Shown piece after piece: positions 34,341 through 42,506 of a stretch of 64,000 bases of DNA. This DNA is from Acetobacteraceae bacterium (GTDB lineage Bacteria > Pseudomonadota > Alphaproteobacteria > Acetobacterales > Acetobacteraceae), in contig CANJLW010000007.1 of assembly GCA_947475245.1 (NCBI GenBank), positions 62,001 through 126,000 on the forward strand, read 5' to 3'. The notes beneath the pieces were generated by a model, which saw nothing but the letters and a program-made list of their open reading frames with translations, did no database searches and was not told the origin of the DNA. The position numbers were made by a program, and so were the translations under genes. Each line of letters starts with the position of its first letter. The first letter of the stretch is position 1.

Positions 34341-35126
34341 ATGCGTTGGATCAGATTCACCGCCGGCGGCAAGACGGCGTACGGCTCGGTCGCGGGCGAT
34401 ACGGTCACTGAAATCGCCGGAGAGCCCTGGGGCGACGCGACGCCGACCGGCGCGACCCACGCCCTGGGCGCGGTTAAGATCGAAGTGCCGGTGATCCCGA
34501 AGACGTTCTATTGCGCCGGCATCAACTATGCCGCGCATATCCGGGAAATGGCGCACAAGCGAGGGGTGGAACCGGTTTTCCCCACCAAGGCCGATATTGG
34601 CTACCGCGCCAACAACGCCCTGGTCGCCGATGGCGAACCGGTGGTGATCCCGGCGCATGCCCCGCCGAAAATGAACTACGAAGGCGAACTGGTCGTCGTC
34701 ATCGGCAAGCAGGCCAAGCACCTGACGGAGGAAAACGCGTTCTCCTGCGTGTTCGGCTACACGATCGGTAACGACGTGAGCGAGCGCACCTGGCAGCGCG
34801 GCGACCGCACGTTCTGGCGCGGCAAGAATACCGATACGTTCAAGCCGATGGGCCCGTATATCGAAACCGACGTCGATCTCGACGCGATGGAAACCGTGAT
34901 TCGGTTGAACGGCAAGGAAGACCTGCGGTTCAAGACCAACGACATGATCTTCGGCATCGCCCACTACATCGCCGCCATCACCAAATACATCACCCTGCAT
35001 CCCGGCGATGTCATCTGGATGGGCACCGACGGCACGTCCCCCGATCTGGTCGACGGCGATGTCGTCGAAGTCGAACTCACCGGTCTCGGCGTGCTGCGCA
35101 ATCCGTTCGTCAAAGCGGCCGCTTAA
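34341..35126 (+). CDS. Fumarylacetoacetate hydrolase family protein
   Basis: A 261-residue metal-dependent hydrolase. The FAH core is present: FYCAGINYAAHIREM, MNYEGELVVVIGK with the metal-binding Glu pair, FGYTIGNDVSERTWQ, GKNTDTFKPMGPYIET, and the DVIWMGTDGTSPDLVDGDVVEVELTGLG end. The family cleaves or decarboxylates acylpyruvates in aromatic degradation. The ATG at 34341 fits the AAGGGGG ribosome site; an ATG at 34335 is too close to it. It follows the dioxygenase by 12 bp. Confidence 0.9.
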   Translation: MRWIRFTAGGKTAYGSVAGDTVTEIAGEPWGDATPTGATHALGAVKIEVPVIPKTFYCAGINYAAHIREMAHKRGVEPVFPTKADIGYRANNALVADGEPVVIPAHAPPKMNYEGELVVVIGKQAKHLTEENAFSCVFGYTIGNDVSERTWQRGDRTFWRGKNTDTFKPMGPYIETDVDLDAMETVIRLNGKEDLRFKTNDMIFGIAHYIAAITKYITLHPGDVIWMGTDGTSPDLVDGDVVEVELTGLGVLRNPFVKAAA

Positions 35127-35137
35127 GGATCATCGTC

Positions 35138-35989
35138 ATGGGTAAACTTAGCGGCAAGGTCGCCATCGTCACCGGCGCAAGCCGCGGCATCGGCCAGTTG
35201 ATCTCGGAACTCTTTGCCTCCGAGGGCGCGAAGGTCGTCTGCGCGGCGCGCACTTTGAACGAGGGCGATCACCGCATGCTCGAAGGTTCGCTCGCGCGGA
35301 CGGTGGAAAACATTAAGGCGGCCGGCGGCGAAGCGATTGCCGTAACCGCCGACGTGTCCGTCGAATCCGAGTGCATCGCCCTCGTCGAAGCCGCTCGGCG
35401 TGCCTACGGGACCGTCGATATCCTGGTGAATAACGCGGCGCTGAACTACTACCTGCCGACGGAATCCTACCCGACCAGCCGCTGGGTGCGCTGCTTCGCC
35501 GTGAACGTGCACGCGCCGTTCATCCTGGCCAAGGAAGTGCTGAAAGACATGGCCCCGCGCGGCACCGGCGCGATCGTGAACATCAGTTCCGGTTCGGCGA
35601 TCGGGCCGGGGCGGGGGCCGTACGACGATCAGACCGTGCACGGCGGCGTGATGTACGGCATGACCAAGGCGGCGTTGGAACGGTTTACCCAGGGGCTGGC
35701 GCAGGAAGTCGCGCATTACGGCGGTATCAGTGTCACCGCCGTATCGCCATCGCAGGTTGTGCCGACACCCGGAACCGTTCACTTCAAACTGGTAACGGGG
35801 ATGGACGACCCGAAGGGCGAACACCCGATTCTGATGGCGCGGTCGGCCCTGTTGCTGGCCAGCGAACCGGCGAAAACGGTGAACGGACGCGTGACCTACA
35901 GCCAGCAAATCCTCAAGGAATTCGGCTGGATCGAGCAAGGCCAGGGTCGCGGCGTGACCACGCGCGGGTCAGGCTACTCCGAACACTAG
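35138..35989 (+). CDS. SDR family oxidoreductase
   Basis: A 283-residue short-chain dehydrogenase. The Rossmann glycine motif TGASRGIGQ, the NNAALNYY motif, the catalytic Ser in IVNISSGSAIG and the Tyr-x3-Lys in MYGMTKAALERF are all present. NADP(H) use is likely from the Arg after the glycine motif. The substrate is unknown. It lies 11 bp after the FAH gene and overlaps uvrD convergently by four bases. Confidence 0.92.
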   Translation: MGKLSGKVAIVTGASRGIGQLISELFASEGAKVVCAARTLNEGDHRMLEGSLARTVENIKAAGGEAIAVTADVSVESECIALVEAARRAYGTVDILVNNAALNYYLPTESYPTSRWVRCFAVNVHAPFILAKEVLKDMAPRGTGAIVNISSGSAIGPGRGPYDDQTVHGGVMYGMTKAALERFTQGLAQEVAHYGGISVTAVSPSQVVPTPGTVHFKLVTGMDDPKGEHPILMARSALLLASEPAKTVNGRVTYSQQILKEFGWIEQGQGRGVTTRGSGYSEH

Positions 35990-38217
35990 GCCCGTTCGAC
36001 GAAGCGATCGAGCACGCGCTTGTCGCCCGACTTGTCAAAGGCGATGTCCAGCTTGTCGTCGTCCGCGGCGGTGACGGTGCCGTAGCCGAATTTCTGGTGG
36101 AACACCCGCGCGCCCACCGGCACGGCGTCGGCGCGCGCGGGACGAGCGGGCTTCTCCCACGCCTCGATCACCTTCGGCGCGCGCGCGATCATGGGAAACT
36201 GCACACCGCCGAAGCTTGGCGGCGCGGCAATCCGCGAATCGCGCGCAATCGCGGCGGAGCCGCTGACTTCGGTGTGTTCCTCGGGGATTTCCTCGATAAA
36301 GCGGCTTGGGATGCTGCTCTGCCAGTTGGCATAGATCCGCCGGTTCGCGGCATGGCTGACGATGGCGCGCTTGCGGGCGCGGGTCAGGCCGACATAGGCG
36401 AGCCGTCGTTCTTCCTCCAACCCCTTGGCGCCGGATTCGTCCATGGAGCGTTGGTTGGGAAACACGCCTTCTTCCCAGCCGGGCAGGAAGACGGTGTCGA
36501 ATTCCAGGCCCTTGGCGCCGTGCAGCGTCATCAGGCTGACTTTGGCGTCGCCGGCGTTTTCCTCATTCTCCATGACCAGCGACACGTGTTCCAGGAAACC
36601 GCCCAAAGTCTCAAAATCCGCGAGGGCGCGTACCAGTTCCTTCAGGTTTTCCAGTCGCCCCGGTGCTTCCGGCGTTTTGTCCGCCTTCCACATATCGGTG
36701 TAGCCGCTTTCGTCGAGCATCGCGGAGACGGTCTGCACGTGGCCGTCCTGTTCCAACCGCCCGCGCCAATGCGTGAACTGACCCAACAATCCGCCGATGG
36801 AGTCCCGCAGCTTGCCTTTCAGCCCGCCGGTTTCGACGAGACGCGCGGCGGCGGCGGATAATGGAATGCCCCAGGCGCGCGCGGCCTCGTGCATCGTGCG
36901 CAGCGCGGTGTCGCCGACGCCGCGTCGGGGGACATTGACGATCCGTTCGAACGCCAGGTCGTCGGCGGGTTGCACGGTCGCGCGCATATAGGCGACGGCG
37001 TCGCGAATTTCCTGTCGCTCGTAGAAGCGCAACCCTCCGACAACGCGGTAGGGCACGCCGAGGACGATCAGTCGTTCTTCGAAGGATCGCGTTTGGAAGC
37101 CGGCGCGGACCAGAACGGCGATTTCCGCCAGATCATGCCCGTCTCGACGCAGCGCGGCGATCTTGTCGCCGACCATGCGGCCTTCTTCGTCGGAGTCCCA
37201 TACGCCGACGATGGAGACCTTTTCGCCGTTCTGCGCGTCGGCCCGCCCCGGCCGAAGAGTCTTGCCCAGGCGGCCTTCGTTATGCGCGATCAGCCCGGAT
37301 GCGGCGGCCAGGATCGGGGCGGTGGATCGATAGTTGGATTCCAGGCGTACCGTGCGCGCGCCCTCAAAATCCTTTTCGAAGCGGAGGATGTTTTCCACCT
37401 CCGCCCCGCGCCAGGAGTAGATCGACTGATCGTCGTCACCCACGCAGCAGATGTTCTTGTGGCTTTGCGCCAACAGGCGCAGCCACAAATACTGGACGAC
37501 GTTCGTATCCTGATACTCGTCCACCAGGATGTACCGAAACATCCGATGGTACTGGGCCAATACGTCCGGGTGCCCGCGGAGGATTTCGGTCATGTGCAGC
37601 AGAAGGTCGCCGAAATCGGCTGTGTTCAGCGCCCGCAGGCGCATCTGATACGTGGCGTACACCGATTTTGCCTTGCCGTCGGCATAGTCCGTATCGTCCG
37701 CCGCGCCGATCCGCGCCGGGGTCAGGCCGCGATCTTTCCAGCGCTGAATGACGCCCATCAGGGCTTGTGGGGGGAAGCGCTTGGGGTCGATCTTCTCGAC
37801 CTCCATCACCTGCTTCAGCAAGCGAAGCTGATCGTCGGTATCGAGAATGGTAAAGCTGGATGTCAGCCCGACGAGATCGGCGTTACGCCGCAGCATCCGC
37901 GCGCACAGGGCATGGAATGTGCCGAGCCAGAGGCCTTCGGCGGGTTGGCCGAGGATGGCGGAGACGCGTTCACGCATTTCGCGCGCGGCTTTGTTGGTGA
38001 AGGTGACGGCCAGCACCTGGTTGGGGAAGGCGCGTCGGGTCAGCAGGATATGGGCGAAGCGCGTGGTGAGCACGCGGGTTTTGCCGGTGCCCGCGCCGGC
38101 GAGAACCAGCAGCGGCCCGTCGACGGTTTCCACCGCGGCGCGCTGTTCGGGGTTAAGGCGGGCGAGATAGTCGCCGGAGGGGGACGGAGCGTTTGACACC
38201 GGCGAGTTATAGAACAT
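35986..38217 (-). CDS. uvrD: ATP-dependent DNA helicase UvrD/PcrA
   Basis: A 743-residue superfamily 1A helicase that unwinds DNA 3' to 5' in nucleotide excision and mismatch repair. Motifs: Q motif LNPEQRAAV, Walker A GAGTGKT, Ia TFTNKAAREMRERV, Walker B VDEYQDTN, III GDDDQSIYSWRGAE, V LMTLHGAKGLEFDTVFLPGWEEGVFP and VI EERRLAYVGLTRAR. The C-terminal RVFHQKFGYGTV segment is the Tudor-like polymerase-contact region of PcrA/UvrD. The ATG at 38217 is chosen; the TTG at 38247 is unlikely. A terminator for the upstream PEP-CTERM gene lies at 38249-38278. Confidence 0.97.
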   Translation of the reverse strand: MFYNSPVSNAPSPSGDYLARLNPEQRAAVETVDGPLLVLAGAGTGKTRVLTTRFAHILLTRRAFPNQVLAVTFTNKAAREMRERVSAILGQPAEGLWLGTFHALCARMLRRNADLVGLTSSFTILDTDDQLRLLKQVMEVEKIDPKRFPPQALMGVIQRWKDRGLTPARIGAADDTDYADGKAKSVYATYQMRLRALNTADFGDLLLHMTEILRGHPDVLAQYHRMFRYILVDEYQDTNVVQYLWLRLLAQSHKNICCVGDDDQSIYSWRGAEVENILRFEKDFEGARTVRLESNYRSTAPILAAASGLIAHNEGRLGKTLRPGRADAQNGEKVSIVGVWDSDEEGRMVGDKIAALRRDGHDLAEIAVLVRAGFQTRSFEERLIVLGVPYRVVGGLRFYERQEIRDAVAYMRATVQPADDLAFERIVNVPRRGVGDTALRTMHEAARAWGIPLSAAAARLVETGGLKGKLRDSIGGLLGQFTHWRGRLEQDGHVQTVSAMLDESGYTDMWKADKTPEAPGRLENLKELVRALADFETLGGFLEHVSLVMENEENAGDAKVSLMTLHGAKGLEFDTVFLPGWEEGVFPNQRSMDESGAKGLEEERRLAYVGLTRARKRAIVSHAANRRIYANWQSSIPSRFIEEIPEEHTEVSGSAAIARDSRIAAPPSFGGVQFPMIARAPKVIEAWEKPARPARADAVPVGARVFHQKFGYGTVTAADDDKLDIAFDKSGDKRVLDRFVERA

Positions 38218-38248
38218 CCCGTGAACTGTGCCAAATGGCCCGGACAAG

Positions 38249-38278
38249 AAAAAACCCGGACCGCTTACGCGATCCGGG
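38249..38278 (-). terminator. Intrinsic terminator of the PEP-CTERM gene
   Basis: Read on the minus strand, CCCGGATCGC, a GTAA loop and GCGGTCCGGG form a 10-bp stem (one G-T pair) followed by six T. It lies 53 bp after the stop at 38332 and separates that gene from uvrD. Confidence 0.92.
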
Positions 38279-38331
38279 CGTCTTTATCACTCACAGGACC
38301 CAGCCTGGGACCCGGGCCTGAGTATAAGAGT

Positions 38332-39051
38332 TCAGACCTTCGCTTTGCGGCGGCGGGCCCAACCGATACCGGCGAGACCGGCACCCAGCAGCGCCAGAGA
38401 AGCGGGTTCGGGGACGCCAACTTCCGGAACCGTGTAGTTGTAGGTGATGTTGAAGCTGAGGTCGCCGGTCGTCGAGATGCTGGCCAGAATGTTGCCGCCA
38501 CCGCCGGAAATCGACGTGCCGGAGATCGTGCTGATGTGGATCGTGTCGTCGCCACCGCCGGCGGTCTGGAAGGCGGCCAGCGGGGACGTCAGTGTCGCCG
38601 AGGAGGTCGGCGAGAACGGTCCGAACGCCGCGGTGCCGCCGGCCCCGATGGTGAACGACTTAAAGCCGGTGGTCGGCCCAAGCGCGAGCGCTCCGAGCGC
38701 CGTGTTCAAGGCACCCGAGGTGGGGCCGGCCGTCGCGGAAATGGTGAAGTCAGCGGATTGCTTGACCAAGAAGGTTTGCGACGTCCCAGCATTGTTCTGG
38801 ACGAAGCTTGATCCCAACGCGTTGAGAGTGGCGGTCACCTGGACGCTGACGCTGGTCAGTGTTCCGATCGTCGAGTCGAACAGCGGGAATAGCATGTTCG
38901 CATTGATCTCGGTGGCCGTCGCGCCCAGTGAGACGGTTTCGGTGCAAGCGCCAGAGACGCAGGTCAAGGCGGCATTCGCGGCGGGCGCGGCGGAAATCGT
39001 GATAGCGCTGGCGGCGATCGCGGCACGGGCGAGGTTGCTAAGATGGCTCAT
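38332..39051 (-). CDS. PEP-CTERM sorting domain protein
   Basis: A 239-residue exported protein. The N-terminal signal peptide ends near AAPAANA-ALT. The mature part is Thr/Ser/Gly/Ala-rich with predicted beta structure and one possible disulfide (CVSGAC near the N-terminus). The C-terminal VPEPASLALLGAGLAG followed by IGWARRRKAK is a complete PEP-CTERM signal (Pro-Glu-Pro, hydrophobic helix, Arg cluster) recognised by an exosortase. The middle resembles choice-of-anchor-type secreted proteins; this is weak. Regulation is visible: sigma-54 promoter, FNR-type box and inverted repeats upstream. Exosortase genes are not in this window. Confidence 0.92.
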   Translation of the reverse strand: MSHLSNLARAAIAASAITISAAPAANAALTCVSGACTETVSLGATATEINANMLFPLFDSTIGTLTSVSVQVTATLNALGSSFVQNNAGTSQTFLVKQSADFTISATAGPTSGALNTALGALALGPTTGFKSFTIGAGGTAAFGPFSPTSSATLTSPLAAFQTAGGGDDTIHISTISGTSISGGGGNILASISTTGDLSFNITYNYTVPEVGVPEPASLALLGAGLAGIGWARRRKAKV

Positions 39052-39104
39052 CGGTCAGGTTCCCAGGGTAGGAAGTGGATCAGACTTAGTCGTGCCAGGG
39101 TATA

Positions 39105-39121
39105 AGCAACCACCGTGCCAA
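39105..39121 (-). promoter_or_regulatory. Sigma-54 (RpoN) promoter of the PEP-CTERM gene
   Basis: On the minus strand the sequence TTGGCACG-GTGG-TTGCT matches the -24/-12 consensus YTGGCACG-N4-TTGCW at every defined base. The predicted start of transcription is near 39094, giving a ~43-base leader before the ATG at 39051. Sigma-54 promoters need an NtrC-type activator, in line with the upstream inverted repeats. Confidence 0.85.
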
Positions 39122-39148
39122 CTTTCAAAATCCAATGATTCCAATGTC

Positions 39149-39162
39149 TTGATTATCATCAA
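39149..39162. promoter_or_regulatory. FNR/FixK-type operator upstream of the PEP-CTERM gene
   Basis: TTGATTATCATCAA is a perfect TTGAT-N4-ATCAA palindrome. It is centred at about -61.5 relative to the predicted sigma-54 start, the classical class I position of CRP/FNR activators, although at a sigma-54 promoter it could instead modulate the activator or serve a second promoter. Confidence 0.7.
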
Positions 39163-39181
39163 ACGACGGACAGAAAATCGA

Positions 39182-39201
39182 GTGTAAACTCCGCCTTACA
39201 C
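39182..39201. promoter_or_regulatory. Inverted repeat GTGTAA-N8-TTACAC, copy 1 (putative activator site)
   Basis: Perfect 6-bp arms with an 8-bp spacer, centred about 97 bp upstream of the predicted sigma-54 start. This is the distance at which NtrC-type activators bind. An identical-arm copy lies at 39428-39447. Confidence 0.72.
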
Positions 39202-39309
39202 ACCCGGCCCTCCGCCCTAAGATTCTGTCAGGATTCGGAAAAGTCCGACACACCCCCATCCCAGGGCCGCGTCAAAAGGCCGTGAAACAGGCCCCACGCA
39301 CCTACGACA

Positions 39310-39325
39310 TTCGTTGGAAAACGAA
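39310..39325. repeat. Short perfect hairpin sequence
   Basis: TTCGTT-GGAA-AACGAA, a 6-bp perfect inverted repeat in the middle of the region between metF and the PEP-CTERM gene. It could be an operator or a bend site; no T-run follows, so it is not a terminator. Confidence 0.4.
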
Positions 39326-39342
39326 CGAAAATTGAGACGACC

Positions 39343-39413
39343 CTCGGTGACCCGCCCATTTCAGGCCGAGCAGCCAACTTTATGCCGTCAGGGCAACCAA
39401 AATCGTCACCGAG
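39343..39413. repeat. 9-bp inverted repeat with 53-bp spacing
   Basis: CTCGGTGAC at 39343-39351 is the exact reverse complement of GTCACCGAG at 39405-39413. It lies just upstream (on the minus strand) of the hairpin at 39310-39325. It may be a paired protein-binding site or an RNA stem at the end of the metF transcript. Confidence 0.4.
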
Positions 39414-39427
39414 CCGCCCAAACCGGT

Positions 39428-39447
39428 GTGTAAAGAATCCCTTACAC
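39428..39447. promoter_or_regulatory. Inverted repeat GTGTAA-N8-TTACAC, copy 2
   Basis: Same arms and same 8-bp spacing as copy 1 with a different spacer sequence, 246 bp further from the PEP-CTERM promoter. It overlaps the stop codon of metF. The conservation of both arms but not the spacer argues for protein binding. Confidence 0.68.
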
Positions 39448-40389
39448 TCCGCCCGCGGCCGCCGGACGCACGCCCAGCAGGTGTGCGATCGCATAGGTCA
39501 GGTCCGGGCGGTTCAACGTGTAGAAATGGAACTCATCCACCCCGTTCGCCTGAAGCAGGCGCACCTGCTCCGCCGCCACCACAAGCGCCAGCATCCGGCG
39601 CATTTCCGGATCGGCTTCGGCACCGTCGAACAGATGCTCCAACCAACTCGGCACGGCGGTGCCGCACATCGCGGACATCCGTTTCAGGCCCGCCAGGTTG
39701 GTCACCGGCATGATTCCCGGCACGATCGGCGCGGTTATTCCGGCCGCCAGACAGCGATCCAGAAAGCGCAAATAGGTCGCCGTGTCGAAAAAGAACTGGG
39801 TGATCGCCCGCGTCGCCCCGGCATCCAGCTTGCGCTTCAGATTATCCAGATCGCCCTCGGCGCTCAGCGCGCTCGGGTGTGTTTCGGGATAGGCCGCGAC
39901 GGAAATCTCAAACGGTGCGACCCGCTTCAGCCCCGCCACCAGATCGGCGGCGAAGGCATAGCCGCCGGGGTGCGGCGCATACACGGAACCCGGCGGCGGA
40001 TCGCCGCGCAGCGCGACGATATGGCGCACGCCCGCGTCCCAATATTGCCGAGCGACGTCGTCGACTTCACCTGTCGTGGCGCCGACGCAGGTCAGGTGCG
40101 CCGCGGGAGCCAGCCGTGTTTCGCGCGCGATCCGCGCGACGGTTGCATGGGTGCGGGCCTGAGTCGTGCCGCCCGCGCCGTAGGTGACTGAGACAAACCG
40201 GGGCGCCAAAGGCGCCAAACGCTCGATGCACGCCCAGAGTTGCAGGTCCAACGCATCTGTTTTCGGTGGGAAGAACTCAAACGACAGGGCCGGCGGCGGC
40301 TGTTCGGCGCCGCGCATCGGCAAGCCGGCGAAACGCGGCCCGGTCAGCCAGCGTTGCAGGGCGGGTGAATCGGGATCGGTCGCGTTCAT
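39442..40389 (-). CDS. metF: 5,10-methylenetetrahydrofolate reductase
   Basis: A 315-residue FAD enzyme that makes 5-methyl-THF for methionine synthesis. The core is present: LSFEFFPPKTD, FVSVTYGAGG, HLTCVG, HIVALRGDPPPG, ISVAAYPETHPSA, AGATRAITQFFFD and PGIMPVTNLAGLKRMSAMCG. The ATG at 40389 has a GGAG ribosome site; a GTG at 40395 is an alternative. No SAM riboswitch or S-box-like structure is evident in the short upstream region. Divergent from mlaA. Confidence 0.96.
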   Translation of the reverse strand: MNATDPDSPALQRWLTGPRFAGLPMRGAEQPPPALSFEFFPPKTDALDLQLWACIERLAPLAPRFVSVTYGAGGTTQARTHATVARIARETRLAPAAHLTCVGATTGEVDDVARQYWDAGVRHIVALRGDPPPGSVYAPHPGGYAFAADLVAGLKRVAPFEISVAAYPETHPSALSAEGDLDNLKRKLDAGATRAITQFFFDTATYLRFLDRCLAAGITAPIVPGIMPVTNLAGLKRMSAMCGTAVPSWLEHLFDGAEADPEMRRMLALVVAAEQVRLLQANGVDEFHFYTLNRPDLTYAIAHLLGVRPAAAGGV

Positions 40390-40518
40390 AACCACTCCAA
40401 TCCCTCGGAAACACTCTGGAATGCAAGCGCCGAGGCATTAAGTATCAGGTTTCGTTGCATCGGGCGGTCTCCGTGCTAAAAGCCCTGTACGACGTCAGAC
40501 CCGGACCGAGGACCCTCC

Positions 40519-41328
40519 ATGCGCATCTGTTCCAGCCTGGCCAAGGCGCTAACCCGGCCCGCGCGAGGCATGGCCGCGATCGGCGCGCTCGCCCTGTTCC
40601 TGACCGGCTGCGCGGCGAAGCCTGCGGCCGACGATCCGGAAGCCGTGGCGGAATACGAACAGACCAACGATCCGCTGGAACCGACCAATCGCGTCTTTTA
40701 CGCCGTCAACGACGGCCTCGATACCGTGATCCTGCGCCCGGCCGCGCAGGCCTATCGCTTCGTGGTGCCCGCGCCGGTGCGCACCGGCATTCACAACGCG
40801 CTGTCGAACCTCGGCACGCCCGTGCAACTGTCGAACGACATCCTGTCCGGGAAGCCGCGCCGCGCCGGCGATACCACGATGCGCTTCCTGATCAACACAA
40901 CAGTCGGTGTGCTCGGCGTGTTCGATGTGGCCAAGGATTGGGGCTATCCGGACCACGACGCCGATTTCGGCCTGACAATGGCCGGATGGGGTGTTCCCGA
41001 AGGCCCGTTCCTGTTCCTGCCCGTGCTCGGCCCCACCGGCCCGCGCGACGCCGCCGGCTTTGGCGTCGATATCGCCATGGACCCGTTCACCTGGGTCGGC
41101 CAGGGCACCGCGGTCAAGGTCGCCGGCTGGACCCGCACCGGGCTGAACGCGCTGGACGCGCGCGAACGCTTTCTCGACGCGACGGACTCGATCAAGAAAA
41201 CCGCGCTCGACCCGTACGCGACGTTCCGCAGCCTCTATCGACAGAACCGACAGGCGAAGATCGAAGCGCTGCGCAACGACAAGCGCGCGACCGTTCCGGT
41301 CTGGTTCGACCAGACCAGCGCCCGCTAG
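40519..41328 (+). CDS. mlaA: MlaA/VacJ outer-membrane lipoprotein
   Basis: A 269-residue lipoprotein of the Mla lipid-trafficking system, which removes phospholipids from the outer leaflet of the outer membrane. The lipobox is LFLTGCAA. The VacJ core follows: NDPLEPTNRVFYAVNDGLD, GIHNALSNLGTPVQLSNDILSG, NTTVGVLGVFDVA and DFGLTMAGWGVPEGPFLFLPVLGPT. It lies 45 bp before mlaC, its periplasmic partner, in a probable operon. Confidence 0.95.
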   Translation: MRICSSLAKALTRPARGMAAIGALALFLTGCAAKPAADDPEAVAEYEQTNDPLEPTNRVFYAVNDGLDTVILRPAAQAYRFVVPAPVRTGIHNALSNLGTPVQLSNDILSGKPRRAGDTTMRFLINTTVGVLGVFDVAKDWGYPDHDADFGLTMAGWGVPEGPFLFLPVLGPTGPRDAAGFGVDIAMDPFTWVGQGTAVKVAGWTRTGLNALDARERFLDATDSIKKTALDPYATFRSLYRQNRQAKIEALRNDKRATVPVWFDQTSAR

Positions 41329-41373
41329 ACCGACACCATCAGACCGACCGCGTGGAATTGTTGAAGGACCGAC

Positions 41374-41970
41374 ATGCTGCACCGCCGTCACATCCTGGTT
41401 GCGAGCCTACTGGCCTTGTCCGGCGGACATGCCAATGCCCAAGGAACCGATAGGGCCTCCGCGTTCATCAAATCCACCGGGGAACAGTTGATCGGCGTGA
41501 TCAACGGCGCGGGCACGCCCGCCGCGAAACGCGGCAGCCTGACGCGCATTCTGGACGCCGCGGTCGATGTCGACGGCATCGCGCGGTTCTGTCTCGGGCG
41601 CTTTTGGCGCCAGGCTACGCCGGAGCAACAAAAGGCATACGTCGCGCTGTTTCATCAGGTCCTCGTCACCAACATCAGCACGAAACTGGGCGAGTATCAG
41701 GGCGTGAAATTCAACGTCGTGAAGACCCGTCAGCAGGAAGAAGACGCGGTGGTGTCCACCACCGTGGACCGACCGAACAACCCGCCGACGGTGGTGGATT
41801 GGATCATCGGCCAACCGGCCACGGCACCCAAGATCATCGATGTGGTGGCCGAAGGCACGTCGCTGCGCCTGACCCAACGCAGCGATTATGCCGCGTTCCT
41901 GTCACGCAACAACGGCAGTATCGACGCGCTGATCGCGGCGATGAAGCAGCAGACCGCCCAGGACGGCTAA
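41374..41970 (+). CDS. mlaC: MlaC/Ttg2D phospholipid-binding ABC transporter component
   Basis: A 198-residue periplasmic protein with a signal peptide ending in GGHANA-QG. MlaC carries phospholipid between MlaA and the inner-membrane MlaFEDB complex. ILDAAVDVDGIARFCLGRFWRQATPEQQKAYVALFHQVL and VVDWIIGQPATAPKIIDVVAEGTSL match the Tol_Tol_Ttg2 family. The mlaFEDB genes are not in the window, so this organism splits the system. Confidence 0.93.
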   Translation: MLHRRHILVASLLALSGGHANAQGTDRASAFIKSTGEQLIGVINGAGTPAAKRGSLTRILDAAVDVDGIARFCLGRFWRQATPEQQKAYVALFHQVLVTNISTKLGEYQGVKFNVVKTRQQEEDAVVSTTVDRPNNPPTVVDWIIGQPATAPKIIDVVAEGTSLRLTQRSDYAAFLSRNNGSIDALIAAMKQQTAQDG

Positions 41971-42479
41971 TTCGCCCGCAGGCTCTCGTACATCACCATC
42001 TCGTGGCCGTTCTGCTCGAAACGGGCGCATTCGGTCATGCCGATGCCGCCCAACACCATGCGAGAGCCGAAATTGCTGTCGCGCGCGACCGCCACGATCC
42101 GCGTCAGCCGCACCTGTTCGTGACCGTATCGTAAAGCCGCGCCCGCGGCCTCGCGCGCCATGCCGCGTCCTTGCGCCTCGGGGTCCAGGGCAAACCGCAG
42201 CGCGACGCCGCGCCCGTCGGGACGTGCTTCCAGCCCGGTTATCCCGACGAAACGACGGGTCTCGGTCTCTCGGATCGACCAGATACCGTAACCGTTACGC
42301 CCCCAGGCGATGACATCCTCGGCCAGTTCCTCGGCCGTTTGCGCGGCGTTGCGCACACCGCCGAGCATGATGGCGAAGACGCGTGGATCGGACTTCAGGG
42401 CGCGCAAATCGGGCAGATCGCGTCCCCCGACAGGGGACAGCGTCAGCCGCGCGGTATGAACGATCCAAAACGGACTCAT
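41967..42479 (-). CDS. GNAT family N-acetyltransferase (RimJ/RimL type)
   Basis: A 170-residue acyl-CoA-dependent acetyltransferase. TARLTLSPVGGRDLPDL at the start and the acetyl-CoA loop in FALDPEAQGRGMAREAAGAALRYG (Q-x-R-G-M-A) are typical of the RimL-like subgroup. The substrate is unknown. It follows the hydroxylase gene by 27 bp on the same strand and overlaps mlaC convergently by four bases. Confidence 0.9.
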   Translation of the reverse strand: MSPFWIVHTARLTLSPVGGRDLPDLRALKSDPRVFAIMLGGVRNAAQTAEELAEDVIAWGRNGYGIWSIRETETRRFVGITGLEARPDGRGVALRFALDPEAQGRGMAREAAGAALRYGHEQVRLTRIVAVARDSNFGSRMVLGGIGMTECARFEQNGHEMVMYESLRAN

Positions 42480-42506
42480 GGGCGGGTCGAAGAGGGTCGG
42501 TCTGGA

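Larger units (their letters stand above)
39052..39441. other. Regulatory region between the PEP-CTERM gene and metF
   Basis: 390 bp of relatively AT-rich DNA without a gene. It contains, from the PEP-CTERM start outward, a sigma-54 promoter, an FNR/FixK-type palindrome, a first GTGTAA-N8-TTACAC repeat, an exact hairpin (39310-39325), a longer-range 9-bp inverted repeat (39343-39351 with 39405-39413) and the start of the second GTGTAA-N8-TTACAC repeat, which runs into the metF stop. Confidence 0.75.

Noticed and set aside
40390-40518. Possible SAM-responsive riboswitch before metF
   Set aside because: The leader available on the minus strand is short and shows no S-box or SAM-II-like core; nothing supports it.
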